Below are positions 1-6,333 of a stretch of DNA of 8,532 nucleotides, one piece after another. This DNA comes from Dehalococcoidia bacterium (lineage in GTDB: Bacteria; Chloroflexota; Dehalococcoidia; GIF9; AB-539-J10), in contig JAGMDB010000053.1 in NCBI GenBank assembly GCA_023128875.1, positions 1 through 8,532 of the forward strand, given 5' to 3'. The notes beneath the pieces were generated by a model. That model ran no database searches. It worked only from the letters and a program-made list of their open reading frames with translations, and was not told where the DNA came from. Position numbers and translations under genes: made by a program. Positions within the stretch are counted from its first letter, which is position 1; each line of letters opens with the position of its first letter.

Positions 1-115
1 TAATAGTAAAATGTATGTCTGTTTGGTCAGGATTGATGCTTATATCGCCAGGGACGATAGCTACGTCATCAAATCCATAAGCTCGCTCCATTTCTTTGAA
101 TTTAGGGTGAGGCAT
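1..115 (-). CDS. GuaB-like IMP dehydrogenase family protein, N-terminal fragment
   Basis: Only the first 38 codons lie inside the window; the gene continues past the left edge. The visible protein contains the stretch AYGFDDVAIVPGDISINP. This matches the start of IMP dehydrogenase/GMP reductase family proteins, where a Y-x-F/L-D-D-V-x-I/L-V-P segment opens the TIM barrel. Family members catalyse the NAD-dependent step from IMP to XMP in guanine nucleotide synthesis. Some relatives (GuaB3-like) have an unproven role, and this short piece cannot separate the two. The ATG at 115 is chosen because GAAGGA lies just upstream (119-124) and a well-formed promoter sits behind it. An in-frame ATG at codon 9 has no comparable ribosome site. 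The family call is fairly secure, the exact function is not. Confidence 0.75.
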   Translation of the reverse strand, partial: MPHPKFKEMERAYGFDDVAIVPGDISINPDQTDIHFTI

Positions 116-142
116 TTTTCCTTCGATAGATAATTGCTATAA

Positions 143-171
143 ACTATACAAGGGTGACAATTTGGAGTCAA
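143..171 (-). promoter_or_regulatory. Sigma-70-type promoter for the GuaB-like gene
   Basis: Read on the minus strand, a -35 element TTGACT (166-171) and a -10 element TATAGT (143-148) each match consensus at five of six positions. They are separated by exactly 17 bases. Transcription would start near 136, giving a leader of about 20 bases that keeps the ribosome site at 119-124. This is the best-formed promoter in the window. The function is inferred from sequence only. Confidence 0.65.
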
Positions 172-220
172 GTTAGGATCTCCTCCAATACAAGATGAGC
201 CTGAGCAAAAGGGTTTGAGG

Positions 221-249
221 TGGATAAAATTGCAATTCCATACTATAAT
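221..249 (+). promoter_or_regulatory. Putative promoter for the zinc-ribbon gene and metG
   Basis: A perfect -10 TATAAT (244-249) lies 17 bases after TGGATA (221-226), which matches the -35 consensus at four of six positions. Transcription would begin near 256, leaving a leader of about 115 bases before the zinc-ribbon start at 372. An inverted repeat, GCAATT (232-237) with AATTGC (247-252), overlaps the -10 and could be an operator. I see no T-box or S-box sequence in the leader that would link it to methionine or tRNA sensing. Confidence 0.5.
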
Positions 250-258
250 TGCTGAGTT

Positions 259-360
259 ATGCCTGTTCTTCCTATTGGTGACCGGAGTGCGGCAGGTTTC
301 TATATAGCTTGCATCTTTTGTGAAAAACGACTCGTGACAGGATTAGTTAAGAGTTGCTGA
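259..360 (+). CDS. Possible leader peptide upstream of the zinc-ribbon gene
   Basis: A 33-codon frame starts at ATG 259 and ends with a TGA at 358-360. That stop overlaps the Shine-Dalgarno GAAGGAGG (359-366) of the next gene. The peptide contains CIFCEKR, a single CxxC pair. No ribosome site precedes its ATG, and the predicted transcript start lies only a few bases upstream, so any translation would be nearly leaderless. The overlap of its stop with the downstream ribosome site is the layout expected for translational coupling. It could also be a chance frame in the leader. I do not recognise a family and give it low confidence. Confidence 0.22.
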   Translation: MPVLPIGDRSAAGFYIACIFCEKRLVTGLVKSC

Positions 361-371
361 AGGAGGTTAAA

Positions 372-575
372 GTGCGTCGTGGCTGTATTACTGTATGTGA
401 AGTGCAATGCGATGGGTGTCACAGATTTCTAGAATATGGTGAGCGTTATTTGATAATTGATGATGAGAAGGGAAACAGTCAGCGCTTTTGTGGTGATTGC
501 TGTATGAAGCGTGGTTACACTTCATTTGGGGAGGGAAAAGGCAAGGAAATAGTTACTTTTTTCTCTCAGGATTAA
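372..575 (+). CDS. Small zinc-ribbon protein, function unknown
   Basis: This encodes a 67-residue protein with a CDGC pair (Cys13, Cys16) and a CGDCC cluster (Cys40, Cys43, Cys44), spaced as expected for one four-cysteine zinc site. Two further cysteines (Cys5, Cys9) lie before it. Between the pairs is a GERYLIIDDEKG segment that looks like the beta-hairpin of a zinc ribbon. There is no signal peptide or membrane segment, so it should be cytosolic. The GTG at 372 is preferred because GAAGGAGG (359-366) sits 5 bases upstream; a TTG at 354 in the same frame would lie before that site. It ends 36 bases before the metG start and probably shares its transcript. The function is unknown; a partner in RNA or protein binding is only a guess. 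Confidence 0.7.
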   Translation: MRRGCITVCEVQCDGCHRFLEYGERYLIIDDEKGNSQRFCGDCCMKRGYTSFGEGKGKEIVTFFSQD

Positions 576-611
576 GTATGATGACTCAAGTTTCTTTTTT
601 AGGTGTATTTC

Positions 612-2282
612 TTGAGTGAGCGTATCTTTATAGGTGTTGCTTGGCCCTATGCGAATGGGCCTTTGCATTTAGGGCATATTGCCGGAGCTTATCTACCAGC
701 AGATATTTTTGCTCGTTATCATCGCCTTAAGGGCGATGACGTGTTAATGGTTTCGGGCAGTGATCAACATGGAACACCGATTACAATTCGAGCTGAGTTG
801 GAATCCACATCACCACGGGAAATAGCGTCTAAATATCATCAACAATTTCTCGATTGCTGGCAGAAGCTGGGCATCTCCTTCGACTTATTTACCACTACTG
901 GCACTGCAAATCATGCTCAGGTTACTCATGACATGTTCATTACCTTACTCAATAAGGGCTATATTTATAAGGGTAAAATGCTTGGAGCTTATTGCCCCGG
1001 CTGCCAACGTTTTCTTCCTGATCGTTATCTTGAGGGCACATGCCCTTATTGTGGCTTTCCTAAAGCGCGCGGTGATGAATGTGATGAATGCGGCAAGCCT
1101 TTAGAACCTGCGGCCCTTGAAAATGTGCATTGTTATCTTTGCTCTACCCCAGCGCGATTTGAGATGTTGGAGCACTTTTTCTTGCGCCTCAGTGCTTTTC
1201 AGGATAGGCTAAAGGCGTGGATAAAAGAGCAATCTCAGTGGCGACGTCATGTACTTAGCACTACCTGGAAATTCCTGGACGAAGGACTAAAGGATAGAGC
1301 TATAACCCGTGATATAAATTGGGGAGTGACTGTGCCGCAACCAGGCTTTGAACAAAAACGGATTTATGTGTGGTTTGAAGCTGTCATAGGTTATTTATCA
1401 GCAAGCAAAGAGTGGGCAAAATTACGTGGCGATGATACGGCTTGGCAGGCATTTTGGCAGGGCGACTGCAAGAGTTTTTACTTTGTTGGCAAAGATAACA
1501 TCTTTTTTCATACTCTCATTTGGCCAGCGATGTTGATGGGCTGCGGTGGTTTGTCTCTTCCTTATGATGTTCCAGCCAATGAATTCTTGACTATCGAAGG
1601 TAGGAGGCTTTCTACTAGCCGCAACTGGGCAGTTTGGCTCCCTGATTATCTGGAGCGATATGACCCAGATCCAGTGAGGTACGCTTTAGCAGCAAGTATG
1701 CCTGAGACTGCAGATAGCGATTTTACTTGGTATAAGTTTGTCCATCGTAATAACGATGAATTAGTGGCTACTTATGGCAACTTAGCTCATCGTGTCCTTA
1801 GTTTTACTTATCGTAATTTCACGGGAGTTGTGCCTTCACCCGGTGAACTTGATGAGCAAAGTCAAGCATTGCTTTGTAAAGCTGAAACTACATTGGATGA
1901 AGTTGATAGAGCGCTCCATCGTTGTAGCTTCAGGGAGGCAATGAGACATGCTATGTCTCTAGCTCAAGAAACCAATCGCTATCTTGATGTTCAATCCCCC
2001 TGGAAGGTGATTAAAGAAACCCCTGATGCCGCAGCCAAATCTACCTACATTGCTTTATCTGTATTGTCAGCTTTAAAGACTGTGCTTTATCCCTTTATCC
2101 CTTTCAGCTCAGAGAAACTTCATACTCTTCTTGGCTTTACGGGAAATGTGAGGGAAGCTGGTTGGAAGTTTGAGCCACCGCGGCCTGGACAGAAGATTCG
2201 TCAACCACAGCCATTGTTCGTTAAGCTGGATGACAGCATTATTGAGCAGGAAACCAGCCGGATTGGCTGTGTATCCTATTGA
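612..2282 (+). CDS. metG: Methionyl-tRNA synthetase
   Basis: This enzyme charges methionine onto elongator and initiator tRNA. The 556-residue protein opens with VAWPYANGPLHLGH, the class I signature with its HIGH motif at residues 19-22. It then has four CxxC pairs (Cys128/131, 144/147, 157/160, 174/177), which make a double zinc knuckle in the connective domain. The KMSKS loop is degenerate, reading RLSTS (332-336) before RNWAVW; many MetRS of this subgroup have KLSTS, so the first lysine is also replaced. An anticodon-binding helical domain follows (about 390-530). The C-terminal EMAP-like tRNA-binding domain found in longer MetRS is absent. TTG 612 is chosen because AGGTG lies 6 bases upstream and MSERIFIGVAWPYANG is a family-typical start. 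GTG 603 in the same frame has no ribosome site. It follows the zinc-ribbon gene closely. Confidence 0.95.
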   Translation: MSERIFIGVAWPYANGPLHLGHIAGAYLPADIFARYHRLKGDDVLMVSGSDQHGTPITIRAELESTSPREIASKYHQQFLDCWQKLGISFDLFTTTGTANHAQVTHDMFITLLNKGYIYKGKMLGAYCPGCQRFLPDRYLEGTCPYCGFPKARGDECDECGKPLEPAALENVHCYLCSTPARFEMLEHFFLRLSAFQDRLKAWIKEQSQWRRHVLSTTWKFLDEGLKDRAITRDINWGVTVPQPGFEQKRIYVWFEAVIGYLSASKEWAKLRGDDTAWQAFWQGDCKSFYFVGKDNIFFHTLIWPAMLMGCGGLSLPYDVPANEFLTIEGRRLSTSRNWAVWLPDYLERYDPDPVRYALAASMPETADSDFTWYKFVHRNNDELVATYGNLAHRVLSFTYRNFTGVVPSPGELDEQSQALLCKAETTLDEVDRALHRCSFREAMRHAMSLAQETNRYLDVQSPWKVIKETPDAAAKSTYIALSVLSALKTVLYPFIPFSSEKLHTLLGFTGNVREAGWKFEPPRPGQKIRQPQPLFVKLDDSIIEQETSRIGCVSY

Positions 2283-2560
2283 TAGTGAAAAGGTTCATTG
2301 CAGAGATTCTTCGCCTATGGCGAAGAATGACGGTAGCAGGGAATTTCCAAATACTAATGTCCAAACCAATTTGAATAGCTAACTCCTGAAAGAGGGGGTA
2401 ACACCAAGTAGTTGGAATTCAGAAACCAGAATCTTTCCTGTCCCTGCTGATTACTGACTTCAGGCCACTAATTGGGCCTTGCTCATTTGACCTTTAGGTA
2501 AGAATATTGCTTGGAGTTTAACCTCTGCCGTGGGGCTTATATGTGACTATTGCGTCTTGT
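2283..2560. other. Gene-free stretch between metG and ftsH
   Basis: The 3' ends of metG and ftsH face each other across 278 bases. I find no open frame of coding character on either strand. The main structure is the hairpin at 2306-2328. A second, weaker inverted repeat, AGGCC (2462-2466) with GGCCT (2475-2479), has an 8-base loop but no following T-run on either strand. A convincing intrinsic terminator for either gene is not visible. Confidence 0.6.
2306..2328. repeat. Perfect 10-bp hairpin, REP-like interspersed repeat
   Basis: ATTCTTCGCC (2306-2315) and GGCGAAGAAT (2319-2328) are perfect reverse complements separated by only TAT. The surrounding context AGAG...TGAC resembles a short palindromic repeat that I recall being scattered between genes in several bacterial drafts, typically with AGATTCTTCGC and AGAATGAC arms. 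It begins 24 bases after the metG stop and could stabilise or end the metG transcript. There is no T-tract after it, so a classic intrinsic terminator is less likely. Only one copy is present here, so repeat status is inferred. Confidence 0.5.
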
Positions 2561-4393
2561 TTAGCTGGAAGCTGGCTGTGGCGTTAATCCTTCAAATAGT
2601 TTGTTAAGGTCGTCTTCTTCCAGTGTTTCATGAATCATGAGTTGCTCAGCAATTTCTTTTAGTTTTGATTTGTTCTTGGTGAGTATTTGTTTGGCAACGG
2701 TATAAGCCCGCTGAATAATGTTATGTACCTCTTCATCTATGTCTTGAGCGACCTTGTCGCCATAATCTCTTTGTTCGCTAATTTCACGCCCTAAGAAAAC
2801 AAGTTCGTGTCTTTGTCCAAAAGTTCGTGGCCCTAACTTATCGCTCATTCCATATTCAGTAACCATCTTCCTGGCTAACTTAGTTGCCTCGGCTAAATCG
2901 TTTTGTGCTCCTGTTGTTATTTCCCCAAATCTGATTTCCTCAGCAACGCGTCCACCTAGGCTTACTGCCAATCGGTCGTCAAATTGAGAACGAGACCACA
3001 AATAGCGATCCTCAGTGGGGAGGAAGCGTGTCCAACCTCCTGTGGCTCCCCGAGCGATGATGGTGACTTTGTGCACGGGGTCGGTGTTGGGCAGCATTCT
3101 GGCGGTTAATGCGTGTCCGCTTTCGTGATAGGCTGTGATTTCCTTTTCCCTGGGGCTTATTCTTCGGCTTCTCTTTTCTGGGCCAGCAATCACCCGGTCT
3201 ATAGACTCCTCAAGTTCTTGCATCTGGATATCCTTCTTGTCATGCCGGGCAGCTAAAATAGCTGCCTCATTAAGTAAGTTAGCTAAATCAGCGCCGCTGA
3301 AGCCGGGTGTCTCCTTGGCTATTGTTTCTAAGTTGGCTTCTTTGGCTAATGGCTTGTCTTTTGCATGTATCTCCAGGATGGCTTTGCGGCCATTAATGTC
3401 TGGTAAATCTACTACAATATGACGATCAAAGCGGCCAGGGCGTAGTAACGCTGGATCGAGAACATCAGGTCGATTGGTAGCAGCGAGGACAATGATATTA
3501 GTATTGGTATCGAAACCGTCCATCTCGGACAGAATTTGATTTAAAGTTTGCTCTCTTTCATCATGTCCTCCGCCTAAACCGGCGCCACGGTGTCGCCCTA
3601 CAGCATCAATTTCGTCCATGAAGACTATGCATGGAGCGTTACGTTTAGCCTGTTCAAAAAGATCCCTTACTCTGGCCGCACCAACGCCGACAAACATCTC
3701 CACGAATTCGCTACCACTAATGGAGTAAAAAGGCACTTCGGCTTCCCCTGCTATAGCCTTGGCCAATAGAGTTTTGCCTGTTCCCGGTGGTCCTACCAGG
3801 AGCACGCCTCTAGGTATGCGGCCGCCTAACGTGCGGAATTTCTCAGGTGATTTGAGAAATTCTACTATTTCTTGAACTTCTTCCTTTGCTTCCTCAATCC
3901 CAGCAACATCAGCAAAAGTCATACCAGGTTTATTGCCGGAACTTAGTCTGGCGCGACTTCTACCGAAATTTAGAGCTTGCGTGCCAGCTCCACGGGCTGA
4001 ACGGAATAGAAAATAGAATAGTGCTCCAAGCAACACGATTGGTAAGATAACTGACAGAGCTATCGCTCCCCAGTTGGTGCTGGTAGGCTCAACATTGATT
4101 TCCACTGTACTAAGATCTATGCCTTCCTCTTGTAGTAATTCTCGTAAGTCAGCGTAGCTGCCACCGAACCCCGACTTAAAGATTTTTTTGCTGTCTTGAT
4201 AGCCAATCATGTTCCCATCATCCAATGTGATAGCATCAATTCTCCCATCTTTGACTATTCCTATAAATTCATCGGTCGTTACAGGTTGGGGGGTACTATT
4301 GCGCTGTAGAGCGACGAATACCAAGGTTGATATAGCCACCAGAAGCAGCAAATAAACGAAACTATTGCGCCTCGATTTTATTTTCATATTCAT
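2561..4393 (-). CDS. ftsH: ATP-dependent zinc metalloprotease FtsH
   Basis: FtsH is a membrane-anchored hexameric protease that unfolds and degrades misfolded membrane proteins and short-lived regulators. The 610-residue length is usual. An N-terminal membrane helix (about 11-30) is followed by an extracytoplasmic domain and a second helix (about 108-130). The AAA module has Walker A GPPGTGKT (201-208), Walker B IVFMDE (257-261 region) and the second region of homology with [12 protein letters not shown] (313-324). The zinc site is HESGH (423-427), with the third ligand Asp499 in TTGAQNDL. All catalytic residues are intact. The segment [12 protein letters not shown] (448-459) has Trp where Tyr is common. 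ATG 4393 is supported by AAGGGTGA 7 bases upstream; ATG 4387, two codons later, is possible. It stands alone, convergent with metG and divergent from the decayed hydrolase gene. Confidence 0.97.
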   Translation of the reverse strand: MNMKIKSRRNSFVYLLLLVAISTLVFVALQRNSTPQPVTTDEFIGIVKDGRIDAITLDDGNMIGYQDSKKIFKSGFGGSYADLRELLQEEGIDLSTVEINVEPTSTNWGAIALSVILPIVLLGALFYFLFRSARGAGTQALNFGRSRARLSSGNKPGMTFADVAGIEEAKEEVQEIVEFLKSPEKFRTLGGRIPRGVLLVGPPGTGKTLLAKAIAGEAEVPFYSISGSEFVEMFVGVGAARVRDLFEQAKRNAPCIVFMDEIDAVGRHRGAGLGGGHDEREQTLNQILSEMDGFDTNTNIIVLAATNRPDVLDPALLRPGRFDRHIVVDLPDINGRKAILEIHAKDKPLAKEANLETIAKETPGFSGADLANLLNEAAILAARHDKKDIQMQELEESIDRVIAGPEKRSRRISPREKEITAYHESGHALTARMLPNTDPVHKVTIIARGATGGWTRFLPTEDRYLWSRSQFDDRLAVSLGGRVAEEIRFGEITTGAQNDLAEATKLARKMVTEYGMSDKLGPRTFGQRHELVFLGREISEQRDYGDKVAQDIDEEVHNIIQRAYTVAKQILTKNKSKLKEIAEQLMIHETLEEDDLNKLFEGLTPQPASS

Positions 4394-4408
4394 ATTTAAT
4401 TCACCCTT

Positions 4409-4417
4409 ATTATAGCA
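4409..4417 (-). promoter_or_regulatory. Possible extended -10 promoter element of ftsH
   Basis: On the minus strand the sequence TGCTATAAT is a perfect extended -10 element with no recognisable -35 at the usual distance. A start about 7 bases downstream would fall within or just past the Shine-Dalgarno AAGGGTGA. The resulting mRNA would have almost no leader. Either ftsH can be read from a near-leaderless transcript or the real promoter lies further upstream. Confidence 0.3.
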
Positions 4418-4425
4418 GAGGTGCT

Positions 4426-4566
4426 ATGAATAAAAAAATTGCAGACTGCATGGTAATCAGTGAGAAGACACGAAGTAAGATTGACTTGGTAGAAAACTCA
4501 AGGAAATCTTTAATGAGTGCTGCTTTCGCAGTTGGATGTGAAGGAGGTGCGCCAACAGGAATCTAG
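4426..4566 (+). CDS. Doubtful 46-residue ORF between ftsH and the decayed hydrolase
   Basis: The frame opens at ATG 4426, facing away from ftsH, and ends at TAG 4564-4566. The only ribosome-like sequence, AGAGGTG, lies 2 bases from the ATG, which is too close to work well. The product begins MNKKIADCMVISEK and ends with a glycine-rich GCEGGAPTGI tail. I do not recognise it. No membrane segment or motif stands out. It may be a chance frame or a relic of a lost gene in this eroded stretch. Confidence 0.15.
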   Translation: MNKKIADCMVISEKTRSKIDLVENSRKSLMSAAFAVGCEGGAPTGI

Positions 4567-4625
4567 GTTCACAAGGAAACAATCGTGAAAGTGAGGGGAT
4601 ATATGAGCATACAAACATTCATAAT

Positions 4626-4640
4626 CTGTATAATATACAG
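4626..4640 (+). promoter_or_regulatory. Palindrome over a TATAAT box before the decayed hydrolase gene
   Basis: CTGTATA (4626-4632) and TATACAG (4634-4640) form a perfect 15-base palindrome with one central base. A consensus -10 TATAAT (4629-4634) lies within it, and the Shine-Dalgarno AGGAGGG (4639-4645) follows directly. I see no convincing -35. The arrangement would suit a repressor site over a promoter, but short AT-rich palindromes also arise by chance. Confidence 0.33.
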
Positions 4641-4645
4641 GAGGG

Positions 4646-5449
4646 ATGCATTTTAGCGAGAGTATTCCGTGTAGAATGAGTTATGTGAAATGGCCTCGCT
4701 CCTTGGATCAGAATGAGAATAGGGTGCTAATAACAAATTTTGGTAGATATGATGGCCATGAATGCCACTAATAATTTAATGCAGCAAAGGAGATTACATA
4801 TGTATGGTAAAAAGATAATTGCTGGGTTAAATTCCATGTCATTGGCTTTGGTAACCTTTGTGTACATTATGACCACTTTGGTAATAACCACCGCTTTGAA
4901 AGTGTTGCGTTAGGAGATCTGCCGGGTTTACGAGAGCAGGTTAGAGATGGTATATTTCAGCCCAGTGTGCTACAAGCATTTAAGGTAAACCCAAGCTGAC
5001 TCTCATTTCGAGTTACGGAGTGGTGGAAGCCAGGGGAGATGGTCGATATCAATGGGCGCCAGTTAAAGGTGCTTCATCTGCCAGGGCATTCAGAAGATTT
5101 GATCGCTCTTTTAGATATTGATCGCCACCAAATTTTCACGGGAGATTTTATTTACCCTGATGAACTTATAGCTTTTGGGCTAGGAGCAAGTATCCAGCAA
5201 TGCCTGAGGAGTATTCGATATTTAATCAACGAAACAAGCGGCGAAGAGACTCTATGCGGAGCTCACACATGCTCGGAACACCTCTCCCCATTTCTCAAAT
5301 GCGAGGCACTAGCTGAGCTGGATGTTGCACTGGAGAAAATCATGCGAGGTAATTTAGAGTGGGAACGCGAGTTTCTTTTCCGGAGGTATCCAATAAACCC
5401 TTACATGTCAATTATTACAACTGGCTCTATCAATGGAAGGGGTGATTAA
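4646..5449 (+). pseudogene. Metallo-beta-lactamase-fold hydrolase, disrupted
   Basis: Piecing together frames gives a hydrolase of roughly 260 residues related to glyoxalase II-like enzymes. The 5' piece (from about 4646) reads ...DQNENRVLI. The frame then changes near 4740 into ILVDMMAMNATNNLMQQ...KKIIAGLN. It changes back near 4853 into VHYDHFGNNHRFESVALGDLPG. An in-frame TGA at 4997-4999 interrupts before LSFRVTEWWKPGE. The tail from ATG 5039 (136 codons) is open and keeps the later metal ligands: LPGHS, FTGDFIY and CGAHT. The first histidine of the HxHxDH motif appears lost, because the residues are CVHYDH. A TTA at 4653, 8 bases after AGGAGGG, may be a former TTG start, read as (L)ARVFRVE. 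The tail alone lacks the HxHxDH site and cannot be an active enzyme. Sequencing error is an alternative for some of the lesions. Confidence 0.72.
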
Positions 5450-5479
5450 AGGGAGTTTATAGTGGGTCAATTAAAAAAG

Positions 5480-5488
5480 TGGTATAAT
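5480..5488 (+). promoter_or_regulatory. Extended -10 promoter of rsfS
   Basis: TGGTATAAT gives a consensus -10 (TATAAT at 5483-5488) with the extended TGn motif. The -35 region is poor, as expected when an extended -10 is present. A start near 5495 leaves a leader of about 28 bases carrying AAGGGGG (5506-5512). This suggests that rsfS is transcribed independently of the decayed gene upstream. Confidence 0.5.
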
Positions 5489-5522
5489 AGATATAACATA
5501 AATAAAAGGGGGTTAGTCTTTT

Positions 5523-5867
5523 CTGGAAGCGGAAGAAATAGCGCGTTTAGCTACAAAAGTTGCTTCTGAGAAGCAAGCAAGCGATATTGTGATGCTAGAT
5601 CTTCGGGGGCTGTGTTCGTTTGCAGATTTTTTTGTTATTTGTAATGGAGATACCAAGCGTCATATTGAAGCTGTGTGGCGGGGTATCATTGATGAAATGA
5701 AGAAAAATGGGGTGGTATCTCATCATAATGAGGGCACTTCGGATTCAGGTTGGGTGCTTGTTGACTTCGGGTCGGTGGTTGTTCACATATTTACATCAGC
5801 AGAACGGGATTATTACCAGCTAGATAAATTTTGGGGTAAGGCAATGCCTGTACTCAGAATCCAATAA
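5523..5867 (+). CDS. rsfS: Ribosome silencing factor RsfS
   Basis: RsfS (DUF143/Iojap family) binds ribosomal protein uL14 and blocks subunit joining when nutrients are scarce. The family is identified by SDIVMLDLRGLCSFADFFVI and by WVLVDFGSVVVHIFTSAERDYYQLDKFW (read in two parts, near residues 77-104). The start is unusual. The conserved N-terminal helix EAEEIARLATKVASEKQ is encoded upstream of the first ATG (5589), and the frame is open only back to 5517. The only credible start is CTG 5523, 10 bases after AAGGGGG (5506-5512), which gives 114 residues, a normal length. Starting at GTG 5586 or ATG 5589 would remove about 21 conserved residues and has no ribosome site. The gene ends 7 bases from the ndk stop on the other strand. 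Confidence 0.88.
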   Translation: MEAEEIARLATKVASEKQASDIVMLDLRGLCSFADFFVICNGDTKRHIEAVWRGIIDEMKKNGVVSHHNEGTSDSGWVLVDFGSVVVHIFTSAERDYYQLDKFWGKAMPVLRIQ

Positions 5868-5874
5868 ATGAATT

Positions 5875-6321
5875 CTAGCCAATCCACTTGTTAATATCTT
5901 TGTGATAATCGATAATTTCCTCTGTTGAGAAAAAGAGCTCAATTTCCTTAGAAGCATTCTCTGCTGAATCGGAGCCGTGAACTAGGTTGTGTTCGATATC
6001 GAGGCCAAAGTCGCCCCTAATTGTGCCTGCCTGGGCTTTAACTGGATCAGTTTCGCCCATTGTTCGTCTTATTACCCCCACTGCATCTTTCCCTTGAAAA
6101 ACAATAGCGATGGTAGGGCTGGAGGTAATGAAATCCACTAACCTGTCAAAAAAAGCTTTGCCTTTGTGAATAGCATAGTGGCGCTGAGCTAGGCTCTTAT
6201 CCATTTGCAGCATTTTCATAGCTATAATTTTGAGCCCTTTTCTTTCAAGGCGAGTGACTATTTCCCCGGCTAACCCCCTTTGCATAGCATCGGGTTTGAT
6301 AAGTACTAAGCTTTTCTCCAT
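5875..6321 (-). CDS. ndk: Nucleoside diphosphate kinase
   Basis: Ndk transfers the gamma phosphate of ATP to other nucleoside and deoxynucleoside diphosphates by way of a phosphohistidine. The 148-residue protein has the ATP-site lysine in LIKPDA (residues 7-12), RRTMGETDP (85-93), TIRGDFG (100-106) and the catalytic histidine His115 in NLVHGSDSAEN, with the serine and glutamate that follow it. All key residues are present and the length is typical. The ATG at 6321 has GGAGGGAA just upstream. It lies 12 bases after the stop of the thioesterase-HAD gene and is the last gene of the leftward operon. No terminator hairpin is visible in the 7 bases before rsfS. Confidence 0.96.
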   Translation of the reverse strand: MEKSLVLIKPDAMQRGLAGEIVTRLERKGLKIIAMKMLQMDKSLAQRHYAIHKGKAFFDRLVDFITSSPTIAIVFQGKDAVGVIRRTMGETDPVKAQAGTIRGDFGLDIEHNLVHGSDSAENASKEIELFFSTEEIIDYHKDINKWIG

Positions 6322-6333
6322 CTTCCCTCCAGG

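Noticed and set aside
256..371. T-box or SAM-responsive riboswitch ahead of metG
   Set aside because: No T-box core such as AGGGTGG and no S-box-like stems are visible in the roughly 115-base leader.
578..619. 13-codon ATG frame overlapping the metG start
   Set aside because: It is very short, has no ribosome site and gives no conserved peptide. It is most likely chance.
2170..2382. 70-codon open frame across the end of metG
   Set aside because: It lies in another frame of metG, runs through the hairpin repeat, and its product has no recognisable features.
2462..2479. Inverted repeat AGGCC/GGCCT as a terminator for ftsH or metG
   Set aside because: The stem is only 5 bp with an 8-base loop and no T-run follows on either strand.
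3135..3422. 95-codon plus-strand frame inside ftsH
   Set aside because: It is the antisense of a strongly conserved part of FtsH (AAA C-terminal and lid region). It has no ribosome site or family-like sequence.
4997..4999. TGA read as tryptophan or selenocysteine in the hydrolase gene
   Set aside because: TGG encodes Trp throughout, metG ends in TGA, no selenocysteine element is evident, and the same gene also has frame changes.
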